Shown: one piece after another, positions 52,695-62,380 of the stretch | Layout of the letters: every line of letters starts with the position of its first letter | Position numbering within the stretch: position 1 is the first letter of the stretch | Assembly (NCBI GenBank): GCA_965660145.1 | Contig: CBFHYX010000006.1 | Coordinates: 62,001 to 126,000, forward strand | Direction of reading: 5' to 3' | DNA length: 64,000 nucleotides | DNA from: JABURQ01 sp029243145 | GTDB taxonomy: Bacteria; Planctomycetota; Planctomycetia; Planctomycetales; Planctomycetaceae | Program-made: the position numbers and the translations under genes | Notes under the pieces: generated by a model | The model's database searches: none | Seen by the model: only the letters and a program-made list of their open reading frames with translations | Told to the model about the DNA's origin: nothing

Positions 52695-53016
52695 TCAGGT
52701 CATCCTCTGAAGAACCATGTTTCGGGCGGTTACCAATTATGTCCCTTGAGTTTAGAGAGAATCGTGTTGCCGAATCCAGCCTCAATTTTCAGGAATATTT
52801 CCGATTCCACTACTGCGCTAATCATTTTGGCCATGACCATTAGATTATGAAGAAATTGCTTCAGGCGCGGAGCATATTGAGCCGATGAACTCTCTACCGA
52901 GACAATTCAGTTTGAAACGTCTTGAAACCAAACAGACATGCAGAGCAGCAAATTGTCGAGAGATTCGCGCTAGGGATCTCTCTTCGTGATGGCTGCACGG
53001 TCAGAAAGGCAAGTTC
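52695..53016. other. Divergent control region between arylsulfatase and marR operon
   Basis: About 320 bp facing genes on both sides. A short dyad GGAA-TAT-TTCC (52790-52800), followed by GATTCC, is the best candidate for a MarR-type operator, and TTTGAAAC / TTGAAAC occur at about 52910-52926. No promoter or gene is secure here. Confidence 0.35.
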
Positions 53017-53667
53017 ATGGCGGGCAACGATTCCCCTTCAGGTCAGTATTGGAGGGCCGATCAACCTTCTCATCCGCTCGGATTCGATCGTTCTCAGGAG
53101 ATTTCCTCGGACTCCGGTTCATCTTCAGAGCATGATTCGATTCCAGCGGGAGAGTTGATCGACCAGATTCAACGAGCCGCCCAACTCTTAAAAAGTCGTC
53201 TGTCGGATCACTTCCAAAGTTTCGGATTGAACGAAATTCGGTACACCGTGATTAAGATGGTCTTGGAGAAGTCTCCTAATGGATGCTCTCAAACAGATCT
53301 TGCCGATGCACTTGAGCAATCGGAATCGAGTATCAGCACTTTGGTGGAACGGATGCGTTCCGATAATCTGATTTATCGACTGCGATCAAAAATTGATCGC
53401 CGCAAACGAGTTCTTATTTTGACCGAACATGGTCAGAAGATTCTAAACCAGATTGAAGAGTGCCATACTCAACGACTCGAACAGATGATGAAAAATTTTG
53501 GTCCCGAGCAACGAACGTCATTGAGCGTCATGCTGGATCAATTGATGTCGCAAATCGAAGCGAAGTCATCGACTGGAATTCCGACAGAAGCCGGCCATGG
53601 ATTGAAAGCTCCGCATCTGTCGCAATCTGGTTCCCACGTCTCTCAGAAGTCACCCGAAATTCGCTAA
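53017..53667 (+). CDS. MarR family transcriptional regulator
   Basis: A 216-aa regulator starting at ATG 53017 with AAGG about 8 bases upstream. A disordered N-terminal 50 residues (SSDSGSSSEHDS) precede the winged-helix domain (about 50-170): GLNEIRYTVIKMVLEKSPNGCSQ, then QTDLADALEQSESSISTLVERM, the recognition helix, and RKRVLILTEHGQKIL, the wing (DRRKRVLILT). A long helix and a Ser/His-rich tail follow. MarR proteins bind operator DNA as dimers and release it on ligand binding, and usually regulate adjacent efflux genes. It is the first gene of the TolC-HlyD-MacB cluster, which makes it the likely local regulator. The tails are longer than in typical MarR (about 145 aa). Confidence 0.92.
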   Translation: MAGNDSPSGQYWRADQPSHPLGFDRSQEISSDSGSSSEHDSIPAGELIDQIQRAAQLLKSRLSDHFQSFGLNEIRYTVIKMVLEKSPNGCSQTDLADALEQSESSISTLVERMRSDNLIYRLRSKIDRRKRVLILTEHGQKILNQIEECHTQRLEQMMKNFGPEQRTSLSVMLDQLMSQIEAKSSTGIPTEAGHGLKAPHLSQSGSHVSQKSPEIR

Positions 53668-53773
53668 CCGATATTCCGATGGCATCTCGTATGCAAAATA
53701 ATCTCCCGAGCCTCTCTCTCCCTAACAATTGAGAGCCTCGCCCGCCGGTCTTCCTTTCGTTGAATCGTCACCA

Positions 53774-56602
53774 ATGAAAATTTCTCACCATTCATCCAGA
53801 ATTGCCGCCGGCCTGCTCATCGCAGCGCTGATGATGACGGTGCTTTCGGGGTGTTCGCGAAAATTTTGGAGAGAACAGGCAGATCACGATTCGTACGAGT
53901 TGATTGCCGAGAAAATGAACAACCCGGCGTGGTGGGCTCCTCGAATGGATATCACGCCCGATCCACGGAGTCGCTTCTTTGATCCGTTCGATCCCGATCA
54001 CGAGCCACTCCCCCCCGATGATGCAGCGGCCAACGAACTGTTGTATGAAGTGGGTGGTTGGAAGGGCTACAAAAACTGGCACAAACTTGGGCGAGCTTTT
54101 AGTGTCGAGAATCCTCATTGGCTCGATAATCTGGTTGCCAAGAACAGCGAAGATAACTCACCCATATTACAAACATCCTCGGAAGGGGTGGTCTCGCAAG
54201 AAGCGGGGCTGGTCGATTTGAATTTGGGTGATTTGATTGAACTCTCTTACATTCACAACCGTGATTATCAGACGGAAATCGAGAACGTTTATTTGCAAGC
54301 TCTCGATGTGAGCCAGGAACGATTCGCGTTTGATGTTCGATATTTACGGTCGCCGGGGTCTAGCGGCAGCACACCGATTCTCGACATCAATGGGGAATCC
54401 ATTCCCGACGGTCGCAATTCGGTCGGCTTTACATCGGGGTTAGGGATCTCACAAGTCCTTCCTTCCGGTGCTCAATGGGCACTCGAATTAACCAACAATA
54501 CATTGTGGGTCTTTTCAGGAGGCTCTGCATCCTCAGCCAGCGCCATTTCCTATTCGATCGTGCAACCGCTCATGCGAAACGCCGGTCGGAAAGTGGGGTT
54601 GGAAGGACTGACACTCAGCGAGCGACAGTTACTTTATTCGGTCCGTGATTTAGCCCGTTTCCGTAAAGAGTTCTTCAGTGATGTGACGGGTCGCGGTGGA
54701 TATTTAGGGCTACTGCTACAGATTCAGCAAATTGATAACCAGCGCTCTAACATTGTGCGGCTGGAACGCCAACTGGAAGCATTGATTGTTTTACGTTCAC
54801 AAGATCTCGAAGAAGGTCAGGAAGCAAAAAGTCTCGACATTCTGCAACTTGCTTCATCGCTGGCCCGTTCCGAGAACAGGTTGAGGGAATCGGAAATTTC
54901 ATTACAGGATTCTTACGATGGGTTCAAAATTTCACTCGGCCTTCCGCCCGATATGAAGTTTTCAATTGATACACAGCCATTAGACCGCTTCCAACTGATT
55001 GACCCGGCGCTGATCGCTATGGAAAATCGGGTTTACCTTTTTAAAGGTGAATACTGGGGACACTTGGCTCCTCCCGGTGACAATCCGCTCGGCGACCGCA
55101 CAGAACTTCCATTTGTGGAATATGAACAGACTTATCAAAAACTGAAAAATCTTTACGACGATGTGATCAAAGTTGTTGTGAGAGGAGTCGAAGACGATTT
55201 CCGGAAAATCGAAGAAGTTGCCGAAAAGCGATTGGCTAAGAGTAGTGACGACGAACGAACAACATTCCAACAGAATATTGAAAACGACCGTCGAGCGCTC
55301 AACGATGCCAAAACAATTCTGAAAGATATGTTGTTGGTCGATTCCGAGGAATCTGAGAAACCTAACAAAATCGCCACTTCGTTAGGCGCGTTGAAGAAGA
55401 TTGAAAATCTTCTCGCACAGGGTGACCTAACGAGAGAGCAAAAACAAAAAGTCTATCAATTGGGTTCGAAAGTCCAACAGGTTTTGAACGATCAGGTGAA
55501 AGCTTTACAGGTGGTGCAAGTTCATCAACGCGTGGAAGCCGTTCTATTGGAACCGTTCGATTTGTCTCTTGAAGAGACGACACAACTGGCACTAGAAAAT
55601 CGTCTCGATCTGAAGAATAGCCGAGCCATATTGAATGATCGACGACGTGCTGTCGAAATTGCCGCCAACGAGCTGGAAGGGGCTTTGAACATTCGCGTGG
55701 AAGGGGATGTGAATACTTCCAATGGGAGTAATAATCCTCTCGACTTCCAAGGTTCCGCCAGCAGCTTTCGAGCGGGATTGGAATTTGATACACCACTCGA
55801 CCAACTGCAGGAAAGAAACAATTATCGCGCCTCGCAAATCGCGTATCAACGTGCCCGACGCGAGTACATGGCGGCGGAAGATGCCGTCAAACAAGATGTC
55901 CGAAATGAGTGGCGGCAGATTCAAATTCTCAAGCAGAACTTTGAAACGGCTCGTCGCCAAATTCGTGTTGCCGCCTTTGAACTGGACGCCGCCATCGAAG
56001 ATGCCAACGACCCTGGAGCTGCTGGGGGATCGGGACTTCGGGGTCGTAACCTGTTAAATGCGTTGAATTCTGTGCTTTCCGCACAAGACAACTTCATCGG
56101 TATCTGGGTCCAATACGAAAATAATCGTATCAACATTTACCGAGATATGGGTATAATGAAGGTCAATGATGGAGGGGTGTGGGAAGATCGCTATTATCAA
56201 TTCTTGGCGAAGCCTTCTCAAAATGTCCCGAAAACCGCACCAAACAGAACAGTGCCCCAACCGTTTCCCGATTTTGACGTAAATTCCATCAGGAGTATCG
56301 AGTCTCTTCCCTTGCCTGACCGATCAGAAGCGAAGGAAGAGGCCCAACAAATATTGCCACCTTTGCCGGCTCAAGCCGGACCTGCCGAATTCCCCGAGGC
56401 GATGCCTCATTCGACTAGCCTTAAATTGACAGAAACCCCGCCGAGAAAAGGACTTCCCGGCCGTACATCCTCCCAGATCGTAATTCGTCCACGCACGACG
56501 GACATCGAGGAACTCCGCAATGCTCAGAAGACGTCCCATCCTATCCCGCCTCTCGAAGTTCCGATCGAATCCTCCGCTTGGAAGTTACCCGTCGTCCGCT
56601 AA
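53774..56602 (+). CDS. Oversized TolC-like outer membrane efflux lipoprotein
   Basis: A 942-aa protein starting at ATG 53774 with a lipobox VLSGC (acylated Cys27). The first 120 residues are a non-TolC extension. The two outer membrane efflux (OEP) repeats begin near residue 150 (VDLNLGDLIELSYIHNRDYQTEIENV) and near 597 (LSLEETTQLALENRLDLKNSRAILNDRRRA); both match the 'lxl.ea...al..np.l' opening of the family. Between them, about residues 421-596, is a helical charged insertion. Standard TolC is about 450-490 aa, so the extra length may lengthen the periplasmic tunnel. It is encoded between MarR and HlyD, the outer channel of the tripartite system. The function as channel is inferred from family and position. 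Confidence 0.88.
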   Translation: MKISHHSSRIAAGLLIAALMMTVLSGCSRKFWREQADHDSYELIAEKMNNPAWWAPRMDITPDPRSRFFDPFDPDHEPLPPDDAAANELLYEVGGWKGYKNWHKLGRAFSVENPHWLDNLVAKNSEDNSPILQTSSEGVVSQEAGLVDLNLGDLIELSYIHNRDYQTEIENVYLQALDVSQERFAFDVRYLRSPGSSGSTPILDINGESIPDGRNSVGFTSGLGISQVLPSGAQWALELTNNTLWVFSGGSASSASAISYSIVQPLMRNAGRKVGLEGLTLSERQLLYSVRDLARFRKEFFSDVTGRGGYLGLLLQIQQIDNQRSNIVRLERQLEALIVLRSQDLEEGQEAKSLDILQLASSLARSENRLRESEISLQDSYDGFKISLGLPPDMKFSIDTQPLDRFQLIDPALIAMENRVYLFKGEYWGHLAPPGDNPLGDRTELPFVEYEQTYQKLKNLYDDVIKVVVRGVEDDFRKIEEVAEKRLAKSSDDERTTFQQNIENDRRALNDAKTILKDMLLVDSEESEKPNKIATSLGALKKIENLLAQGDLTREQKQKVYQLGSKVQQVLNDQVKALQVVQVHQRVEAVLLEPFDLSLEETTQLALENRLDLKNSRAILNDRRRAVEIAANELEGALNIRVEGDVNTSNGSNNPLDFQGSASSFRAGLEFDTPLDQLQERNNYRASQIAYQRARREYMAAEDAVKQDVRNEWRQIQILKQNFETARRQIRVAAFELDAAIEDANDPGAAGGSGLRGRNLLNALNSVLSAQDNFIGIWVQYENNRINIYRDMGIMKVNDGGVWEDRYYQFLAKPSQNVPKTAPNRTVPQPFPDFDVNSIRSIESLPLPDRSEAKEEAQQILPPLPAQAGPAEFPEAMPHSTSLKLTETPPRKGLPGRTSSQIVIRPRTTDIEELRNAQKTSHPIPPLEVPIESSAWKLPVVR

Positions 56603-56645
56603 CAGTGGCGCGAAGCTTAGACGTTCACACAGCAATCGTCGCGGG

Positions 56646-58739
56646 ATGACTCCGCTGAAATTGATTTTGGCATTGGTGTTCTCCATTGGAGGAATCGGCG
56701 GCATCTATGTGCTTCAAGATGAGGAACTCTCTCAGAAGTTCTTTCCCGAAGAGCTCGATCTTTCTCAGTATGCGACCAAGCCGGTTGAGATTGCGACATT
56801 CCGTATCACGGTCGAAGCTCCCGGAACGGTCGATAGTAGTCGCAATTCGACACTCTCAAGCAATGTCGAAGGCACAACGACGATCATTTCCATTGTGTCT
56901 GCCGGCAAGATGGTCTTCGAACCGCTAAAGGCTGAAGTCTCTGAAGATGACGATGTTCGTGCGGAAGTAGCCGCGATCAAAAATGTCTCTTCGGGTACTC
57001 CGACAATCATCATCAACGAATATCAAATTGAAGAGACCAAAGATGAAGAGACGGGCGAACTTGTCGAAAAGAAAACCTTGCTGCGTGAAGTTCCACATGA
57101 CTATACGATGTTGGACCTGTCGGAAGTGATCGTGGAGGTCGGAGATGTTGTCAAGAACGGCGATATTCTGATTGGTGATCTGGTTTGCGAACTCGATTCG
57201 GCATCATTGGTCGATCAGGAAAAACAACAACAGATTGCAGTGACGCAAGCGGACGCCGACTTGGAAAAGGGAATCAAGAATGTCGAGATTCAAATAGCTC
57301 AGAATGAAAGCGATATGGCGGCCGCCAAACTGGATGAAAAACTAGCCGACCTCGATTTAAAAAAATACCAGGAAGGCGAATATGTCCAGCAAGAGGAGAA
57401 GATTGAAGGTGAGATTCAGCAAGCTAAGGAAGAGTTAACTCGTCGCCAAAAACAATACGAGTTCACTAAGCGCGTCGAACGCAAAGGTTACAAAACCCAA
57501 GATGATGTGGAAGCTGACCGACTCGCCATGTTGAAGGCCGAGCTGGATTTGAAGGTGAAAGAAAAAGAATTGGTTGTTCTGCAAAAATTCACCAAGGAAC
57601 GAACCATTGCCGAACTCTTGGCAATGGAAAAGGAATCAAAGAACCAGCTCAAGCGAGTGAAACTTGCGGGGGAAGCCGCACTGGCCCAATACCGTGCGGA
57701 AGTTTCTTCGCGAAGTCTGACCTACGATGTTCAGCGCGCCAAACTCGATCAACTTCGCCAGCAGATCAGGGCTTGTAAGTTGATTGCACCACAAGCGGGA
57801 CAGGTCGTTTATGCAATGGATGCATCACGTCGTAGTGAGCCGACTGTTGTTGAAGAAGGGATGACGGTTCGTGAGCGCCAAAAATTGATCAATCTGCCCG
57901 ACATGTCGGCCATGAAGGTCGATGCCAAAATTCACGAGTCAAAAATCAGTGATGTGAAAATCGGTCTGCCTGTCACCATTCGGATCAACGCTATCCCCGG
58001 CTATGATTTTCAAGGAACTCTCGATTCTGTCTCCTCTGTTCCGCTTCCCGGAAGCTGGCCGAATTACGATTTGAAGCAATATGAAGCGGTCGTCAAAATT
58101 CAAGAAACTGGTCCGATGTTGAGTCAGTTGAAACCGGGGATGTCTGCAAACATTGAGATTGTCGTCGAAGAATCGCCTGTGAAATTATTGCAGATGCCGG
58201 TTCAAGCGGCTATTGATGTTGGTAAAGCTTATTACGCTTGGGTCTTGACCGAAGCAGGCCCGGAACCACGAGAAATTAAACTGGGACGATCTAACGATGT
58301 GAAGTTTGTCGTGGAAGGCGGTCTTGAAGAAGGGGAGCAAGTGATTACCAACCCGCGAACACACTTCTCCGAAGAGATCGCCAAACTGGAAGCAAAATAC
58401 GCCGAACTCAATCCGAAAAAACCATCCAGCAGAAAACCCAAACCCTCTGAAAAGCCCGAAGAGACCGCTCAAAAAACTAAACCGAATCAGCCTGTTGCCA
58501 AGACCGATTCTGAAAAAAGCTCAGATGGTTTCGACCCGTCGGCAATCTTCACCCGTCGAGACACCAATGGAGACGGAGTTCTGTCTGGCGATGAAATCTC
58601 GGAACAAATGAAAACCAATCTTTCCAAATTCGATAGCAATGCTGATGGCAAGGTTTCAAAATCGGAATTTCTGCAAGCGGCGCAAAAAGTTTCAGTAGTA
58701 TCTTCTCCATCGAGTGCCGCCCAGGGGGCTGCTGAATGA
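56646..58739 (+). CDS. HlyD/MacA-type periplasmic adaptor with C-terminal EF-hands
   Basis: A 697-aa adaptor starting at ATG 56646. An N-terminal anchor (LILALVFSIGGIGGIYVL) precedes split lipoyl/beta-barrel halves (GTVDSSRNSTLSSNVEG, later LIAPQAGQVVYAMDASRRS), separated by a long coiled coil rich in E/K/Q (about 190-370). The lipoyl hairpin insert is larger than in MacA. PGYDFQGTLDSVSSVPLPG and LQMPVQAAIDVGK are membrane-proximal. After a Lys/Pro-rich linker there are two EF-hand loops, DTNGDGVLSGDE and DSNADGKVSKSE (about residues 638-680), which should bind calcium. The start of the ATPase overlaps its stop by 4 bp. It joins the TolC channel to the permease. Calcium dependence of assembly is inference. 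Confidence 0.9.
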   Translation: MTPLKLILALVFSIGGIGGIYVLQDEELSQKFFPEELDLSQYATKPVEIATFRITVEAPGTVDSSRNSTLSSNVEGTTTIISIVSAGKMVFEPLKAEVSEDDDVRAEVAAIKNVSSGTPTIIINEYQIEETKDEETGELVEKKTLLREVPHDYTMLDLSEVIVEVGDVVKNGDILIGDLVCELDSASLVDQEKQQQIAVTQADADLEKGIKNVEIQIAQNESDMAAAKLDEKLADLDLKKYQEGEYVQQEEKIEGEIQQAKEELTRRQKQYEFTKRVERKGYKTQDDVEADRLAMLKAELDLKVKEKELVVLQKFTKERTIAELLAMEKESKNQLKRVKLAGEAALAQYRAEVSSRSLTYDVQRAKLDQLRQQIRACKLIAPQAGQVVYAMDASRRSEPTVVEEGMTVRERQKLINLPDMSAMKVDAKIHESKISDVKIGLPVTIRINAIPGYDFQGTLDSVSSVPLPGSWPNYDLKQYEAVVKIQETGPMLSQLKPGMSANIEIVVEESPVKLLQMPVQAAIDVGKAYYAWVLTEAGPEPREIKLGRSNDVKFVVEGGLEEGEQVITNPRTHFSEEIAKLEAKYAELNPKKPSSRKPKPSEKPEETAQKTKPNQPVAKTDSEKSSDGFDPSAIFTRRDTNGDGVLSGDEISEQMKTNLSKFDSNADGKVSKSEFLQAAQKVSVVSSPSSAAQGAAE

Positions 58740-59452
58740 CTCAGGCAGTTGAGACCCAATTTGCAGCCCGTGTGATCGAACTCCACAAGCATTATTACTT
58801 GGGCGAGATTGTCGTGCATGCTTTGCGTGGCGTGAATCTGGATTTTCCCAAAGGAGACTTTGTCGCGATCATGGGATCGTCGGGGAGTGGTAAAAGCACA
58901 CTTCTTAATTTGTTGGGAGCACTCGATCGTCCCACGGGTGGGCAATACATTCTTGGCGGATTCGATGTTTCCAAAATGACGGACAACGATCTGTCTGATA
59001 TCCGCAATCGATTGATCGGCTTCATTTTTCAGTCTTACAATCTGATCCCACAATACACAGTCCTCGAAAACATTGAAGTGCCTTTACATTATCGCGATTC
59101 ACGTCAGCCCATCGACAGCGAAGACCGTGATCGCTGTGAACATCTCGCCAAATTAGTAGGGCTCGATGGGCGTTTCGATCATAAGCCGTTCCAACTTTCC
59201 GGGGGGCAACAACAGCGTGTGGCCATCGCGCGGGCACTCGTCAACAATCCTGAAATTATTCTTGCCGACGAACCGACAGGAAACCTCGATTCAAAAACCG
59301 AAGAAGAGATTATGCAAATTCTGCTCGATCTCAATGCCGAAGGGCGAACGATTATCATGGTTACTCACGAAGATAACGTCGCCAAACTCGCCAAGCGCCA
59401 GATTCATATGAAAGACGGCCAAGTTGCCGGCGATGGTCTGTTCCGCGGCTGA
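58736..59452 (+). CDS. MacB/LolD-type ABC transporter ATP-binding protein
   Basis: A 238-aa ATPase. Walker A is GSSGSGKSTLLNLLGALDRP, the Q-loop lies in FIFQSYNLIPQYTVLENIEVP, the signature is LSGGQQQRVAIARALV, Walker B is IILADEPTGNLDSKT and the His switch is in IIMVTHEDNVAKLAKR. EPTGNLD and the Q-loop QSYNLIP are typical of the MacB/LolD group, which powers mechanotransmission instead of direct transport. ATG 58736 overlaps the adaptor's stop as ATGA. It pairs with the permease 40 bp downstream. No N-terminal domain beyond the standard fold. Confidence 0.96.
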   Translation: MTQAVETQFAARVIELHKHYYLGEIVVHALRGVNLDFPKGDFVAIMGSSGSGKSTLLNLLGALDRPTGGQYILGGFDVSKMTDNDLSDIRNRLIGFIFQSYNLIPQYTVLENIEVPLHYRDSRQPIDSEDRDRCEHLAKLVGLDGRFDHKPFQLSGGQQQRVAIARALVNNPEIILADEPTGNLDSKTEEEIMQILLDLNAEGRTIIMVTHEDNVAKLAKRQIHMKDGQVAGDGLFRG

Positions 59453-59492
59453 GATGTTTTTTCGACTAATTTCATCACCTTGATCAAGATTT

Positions 59493-60860
59493 ATGTTCCG
59501 TTTACTTCGCACAATCAATCTGGCCGTAAAAAGCCTGCTTCTGCATAAGCTGAGATCGTCTTTGACGATGCTTGGTATTGTGTTCGGAGTGTTTTCTGTG
59601 ATCGCGATGTTGGCCATTGGGGAAGGAGCCTCGAAACAGGCACAAGATCAAGTGCTCGAACTGGGTGCGACCAACATCATCGTTCGGAGTGTAAAACCCC
59701 CCGAACAAGCTTCCAGCACGACGGCGAGCAGTAATTCCTTTATTCTTCGATACGGTTTATTACGAGAAGATTTGAAGCTCCTCTCGAAAGAGAACATTTC
59801 GGGTATCGAACGCAGTATCCCCATTCGAGAAGTTTCCGCCCCTGTACGATATCGCCATCGGGAAATGAACTGCCGTGTGGTCGGCTGCACTTCGGGATAC
59901 TTTGAAACCAATAACCTGAACCTGCGCGATGGGCGATTCATTACCGAACACGATCAGGTCAAAATTGACACCATTGCCGTGGTTGCCGCACAAGTAGCCG
60001 AGACGCTTTTCCCCGGCGAAGATCCCATCGGTAAGTCGGTCCAGATCAATGGCGAGTATTACGAGATTCGCGGAATCACACGCACACGTGGTGCGACCGC
60101 CGCCATTGGAGGCTCATTGTCGGGTCAGGATTACAACAAGGATATTTATATCCCATTAAAAACCATGCAGGTGCGGATGGGAGACGACAACATCCAGCGG
60201 AAGCAAGGTTCTTTCAGTGCCGAATCGATCCAGTTGCATCAGATCACATTGCAGATCAGTGGCACCGAGGATAAGAAGGCCGAGGATTTGGTGATTCCGA
60301 TTTCGGAAGTCGTCCGAGAAACGATGGAGATCAATCATAAAGGAAAGAAGGACTGGTCCATTATCGTACCGATGGAGTTATTGGAGCAAGCGAAACAGAT
60401 TCAGTTGATCTTTAATTTGGTCCTGGGATCAATTGCCGCCATCTCGTTGGTTGTCGGTGGCATCGGCATCATGAACATCATGCTGGCAACGGTGACTGAA
60501 CGAACGCGAGAGATTGGTGTCCGTCGGGCATTGGGAGCGCGACAGCGAGACATCATTGAGCAGTTTCTGGTCGAAACGATTGTCCTTTCGGGTGTTGGCG
60601 GTGCCATCGGAATGTTGTTGGGTTGGCTGACGCCTCAGATCTTCTCGGGCACGCAGTGGGTCTACAATAAAATTTCCTCGAAGACGGTCGAAGTCGACGC
60701 CGGGTTTAACAACATGTTTGCCGATTTGACTCCCGATGTTCAACCTTGGACGCTCGGCCTCGCCTTCGGGATTTCGGTGGGGATCGGGATCATTTTTGGG
60801 GTTTATCCCGCAATGTCAGCCGCTCGCCTCGATCCCATCGAAGCCCTCCGGCACGAATAA
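59493..60860 (+). CDS. MacB/FtsX-type ABC transporter permease
   Basis: A 455-aa permease of the MacB type: an N-terminal helix (SSLTMLGIVFGVFSVIAML), a large periplasmic domain (about 45-310, with FETNNLNLRDGRFIT, GEDPIGKSVQINGEYYEI), and three C-terminal helices, one containing LVVGGIGIMNIMLATVTERTREIGVRRALGARQRDI, whose short piece TERTREIGVRRALGA is the hallmark FtsX-domain motif. Together with the ATPase it forms the inner-membrane MacB-like half pump. The next gene follows after 74 bp. Substrate (peptide, macrolide, siderophore or lipoprotein) cannot be predicted. Confidence 0.95.
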   Translation: MFRLLRTINLAVKSLLLHKLRSSLTMLGIVFGVFSVIAMLAIGEGASKQAQDQVLELGATNIIVRSVKPPEQASSTTASSNSFILRYGLLREDLKLLSKENISGIERSIPIREVSAPVRYRHREMNCRVVGCTSGYFETNNLNLRDGRFITEHDQVKIDTIAVVAAQVAETLFPGEDPIGKSVQINGEYYEIRGITRTRGATAAIGGSLSGQDYNKDIYIPLKTMQVRMGDDNIQRKQGSFSAESIQLHQITLQISGTEDKKAEDLVIPISEVVRETMEINHKGKKDWSIIVPMELLEQAKQIQLIFNLVLGSIAAISLVVGGIGIMNIMLATVTERTREIGVRRALGARQRDIIEQFLVETIVLSGVGGAIGMLLGWLTPQIFSGTQWVYNKISSKTVEVDAGFNNMFADLTPDVQPWTLGLAFGISVGIGIIFGVYPAMSAARLDPIEALRHE

Positions 60861-60934
60861 CTTTCCCCTTTTCACTTCTCTGCCCGTCCTCTACACTTCC
60901 GATCTCAAATTATCTTCGGAAAAAGGACGTTCTG

Positions 60935-62143
60935 ATGCGATGTGATGCCGTCATCTTCGGCGGAGGAATCGCCGGCCTCTGGTTACTCGATGAGCTACGA
61001 CGTGGCGGTTATTCTGTCGTGCTTCTCGAAAATCGCGCCTTGGGTAGCGGGCAAACAGTGGCCTCGCAAGGAATCATCCACGGGGGATTGAAATATACAC
61101 TTTCGGGAATGTTGACGAAGTCGGCTGCCAATATCAGTGAAATGCCTCTCGTCTGGCGAGAGTGCTTCGCGGGTCAATCAGAGCCTGATTTGTCAGACAC
61201 GACGATTCGGTCGAACTATTGCTATCTCTGGCGGACTCAATCATTCACCTCTCGTCTCGGTATGATCGGTGCCAAGGTCGGCTTGCGAGTCGCGCCTGAA
61301 AATATTGCTGCGAACGATGTTCCACCCGTTCTCAAAGGGTGTCCAGGGACCGTCGCAAAGCTGGAAGAGCAGGTAATGTCGCCACCCTCGTTGATTTCCA
61401 ATTTGTATGAGCGAAATCGCGATGTCATTTTGAAATACAACGCCCAGACAGGTTGCGAGTTTCAAACAGGAAAACCGGGGCAGATTGAACAGATCACGTT
61501 GTCAACAGAAAAAGGTGAGTCGTTAAAACTTGTGCCGAGCCGAGTGATCCTCACTGCCGGCAAAGGAAATGCGACGTTGCGTGAACAAGTCGGCTTGTCG
61601 GCTTCTGCCATGCAACTGCGGCCACTACACATGGTGATGGTGCGCGGCAACCTGCCGGAGTTTAACGGTCATTGTATCGATGGATCAAAAACCCGAGTGA
61701 CAATCACCAGTGATCGTGATATTCGGGGACAAATTCTCTGGCAGATCGGTGGGCAGGTTTCCGAAGTGGGCGTCGAGATGACCGCCGATGAATTGATTGC
61801 ACATACACAACAAGAACTTGCCGAGGTTCTACCCGCATTGGATCAGGACAGACTCGAATGGGGAACCTACCGTGTCGACCGTGCCGAGCAGAAAACTGGC
61901 GGCGGGAAACGTCCCGAATCGTTCGCGATCAAATCGGAAGGCAACACCTTGACGGTCTGGCCCACGAAACTGGTCTTGGCTCCCGTGGTCGCGGCAGCCA
62001 TCCTGCCAAAGATGACCTTCGATGCGACCTGGTCAAACAAAGAACAGCAATCACTCGCCGCGTGGGGTAAACCTCCCGTCGCGTTGCCGCCGTGGGAAGT
62101 CCCCGGCAACTGGCACCAACTGCCGTTGCGTAAATCCGCGTGA
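60935..62143 (+). CDS. FAD-dependent oxidoreductase (DAO family)
   Basis: A 402-aa flavoenzyme starting at ATG 60935, preceded by AAAAGGACG; an upstream open frame is rejected. The dinucleotide motif GGGIAG lies in DAVIFGGGIAGLWLLDEL (residues 4-21), VVLLENRALGSGQTVASQG contacts FAD, and GIIHGGLKY is close to the DAO-family 'QG.ihgG.ky' region found in glycerol-3-phosphate dehydrogenase-like proteins. LKLVPSRVILTAGKGNATL is the second FAD segment. There is no signal peptide or membrane anchor. It follows the permease gene by 74 bp in the same direction, so may be transcribed with the pump, but no functional link is evident. Substrate unknown. Confidence 0.88.
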   Translation: MRCDAVIFGGGIAGLWLLDELRRGGYSVVLLENRALGSGQTVASQGIIHGGLKYTLSGMLTKSAANISEMPLVWRECFAGQSEPDLSDTTIRSNYCYLWRTQSFTSRLGMIGAKVGLRVAPENIAANDVPPVLKGCPGTVAKLEEQVMSPPSLISNLYERNRDVILKYNAQTGCEFQTGKPGQIEQITLSTEKGESLKLVPSRVILTAGKGNATLREQVGLSASAMQLRPLHMVMVRGNLPEFNGHCIDGSKTRVTITSDRDIRGQILWQIGGQVSEVGVEMTADELIAHTQQELAEVLPALDQDRLEWGTYRVDRAEQKTGGGKRPESFAIKSEGNTLTVWPTKLVLAPVVAAAILPKMTFDATWSNKEQQSLAAWGKPPVALPPWEVPGNWHQLPLRKSA

Positions 62144-62193
62144 TCAACAGCGAAGACATGGAACCCGACCAGCGTCCGAGAGGCGACCAAAAC

Positions 62194-62270
62194 GTAGCTG
62201 GATTCGCAAGAATTCAGACGAACTGCGGGCGGCATCGTCGATGATTCTGAACTCTGGTTCGTTCAGCTAC
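62194..62270. repeat. 77-nt symmetric nested hairpin
   Basis: Outer arms GTAGCTG (62194-62200) and CAGCTAC (62264-62270), inner arms TTCAGA (62213-62218) and TCTGAA (62246-62251), separated on both sides by exactly 12 bases. The symmetric layout suggests a structured RNA or DNA element. The start resembles a GTAGCTGGATTCG-type repeat I recall as common in planctomycete intergenic DNA. Confidence 0.55.
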
Positions 62271-62380
62271 GGGCGGGGTGAACATTGAACGGGCGACGCC
62301 CTTCATAAAAACATCGGACTCGATATTCACCTGTTGATGCCTGCGAAGAGATGGCACCCGGCTATTTGCCCCGATCTTTT

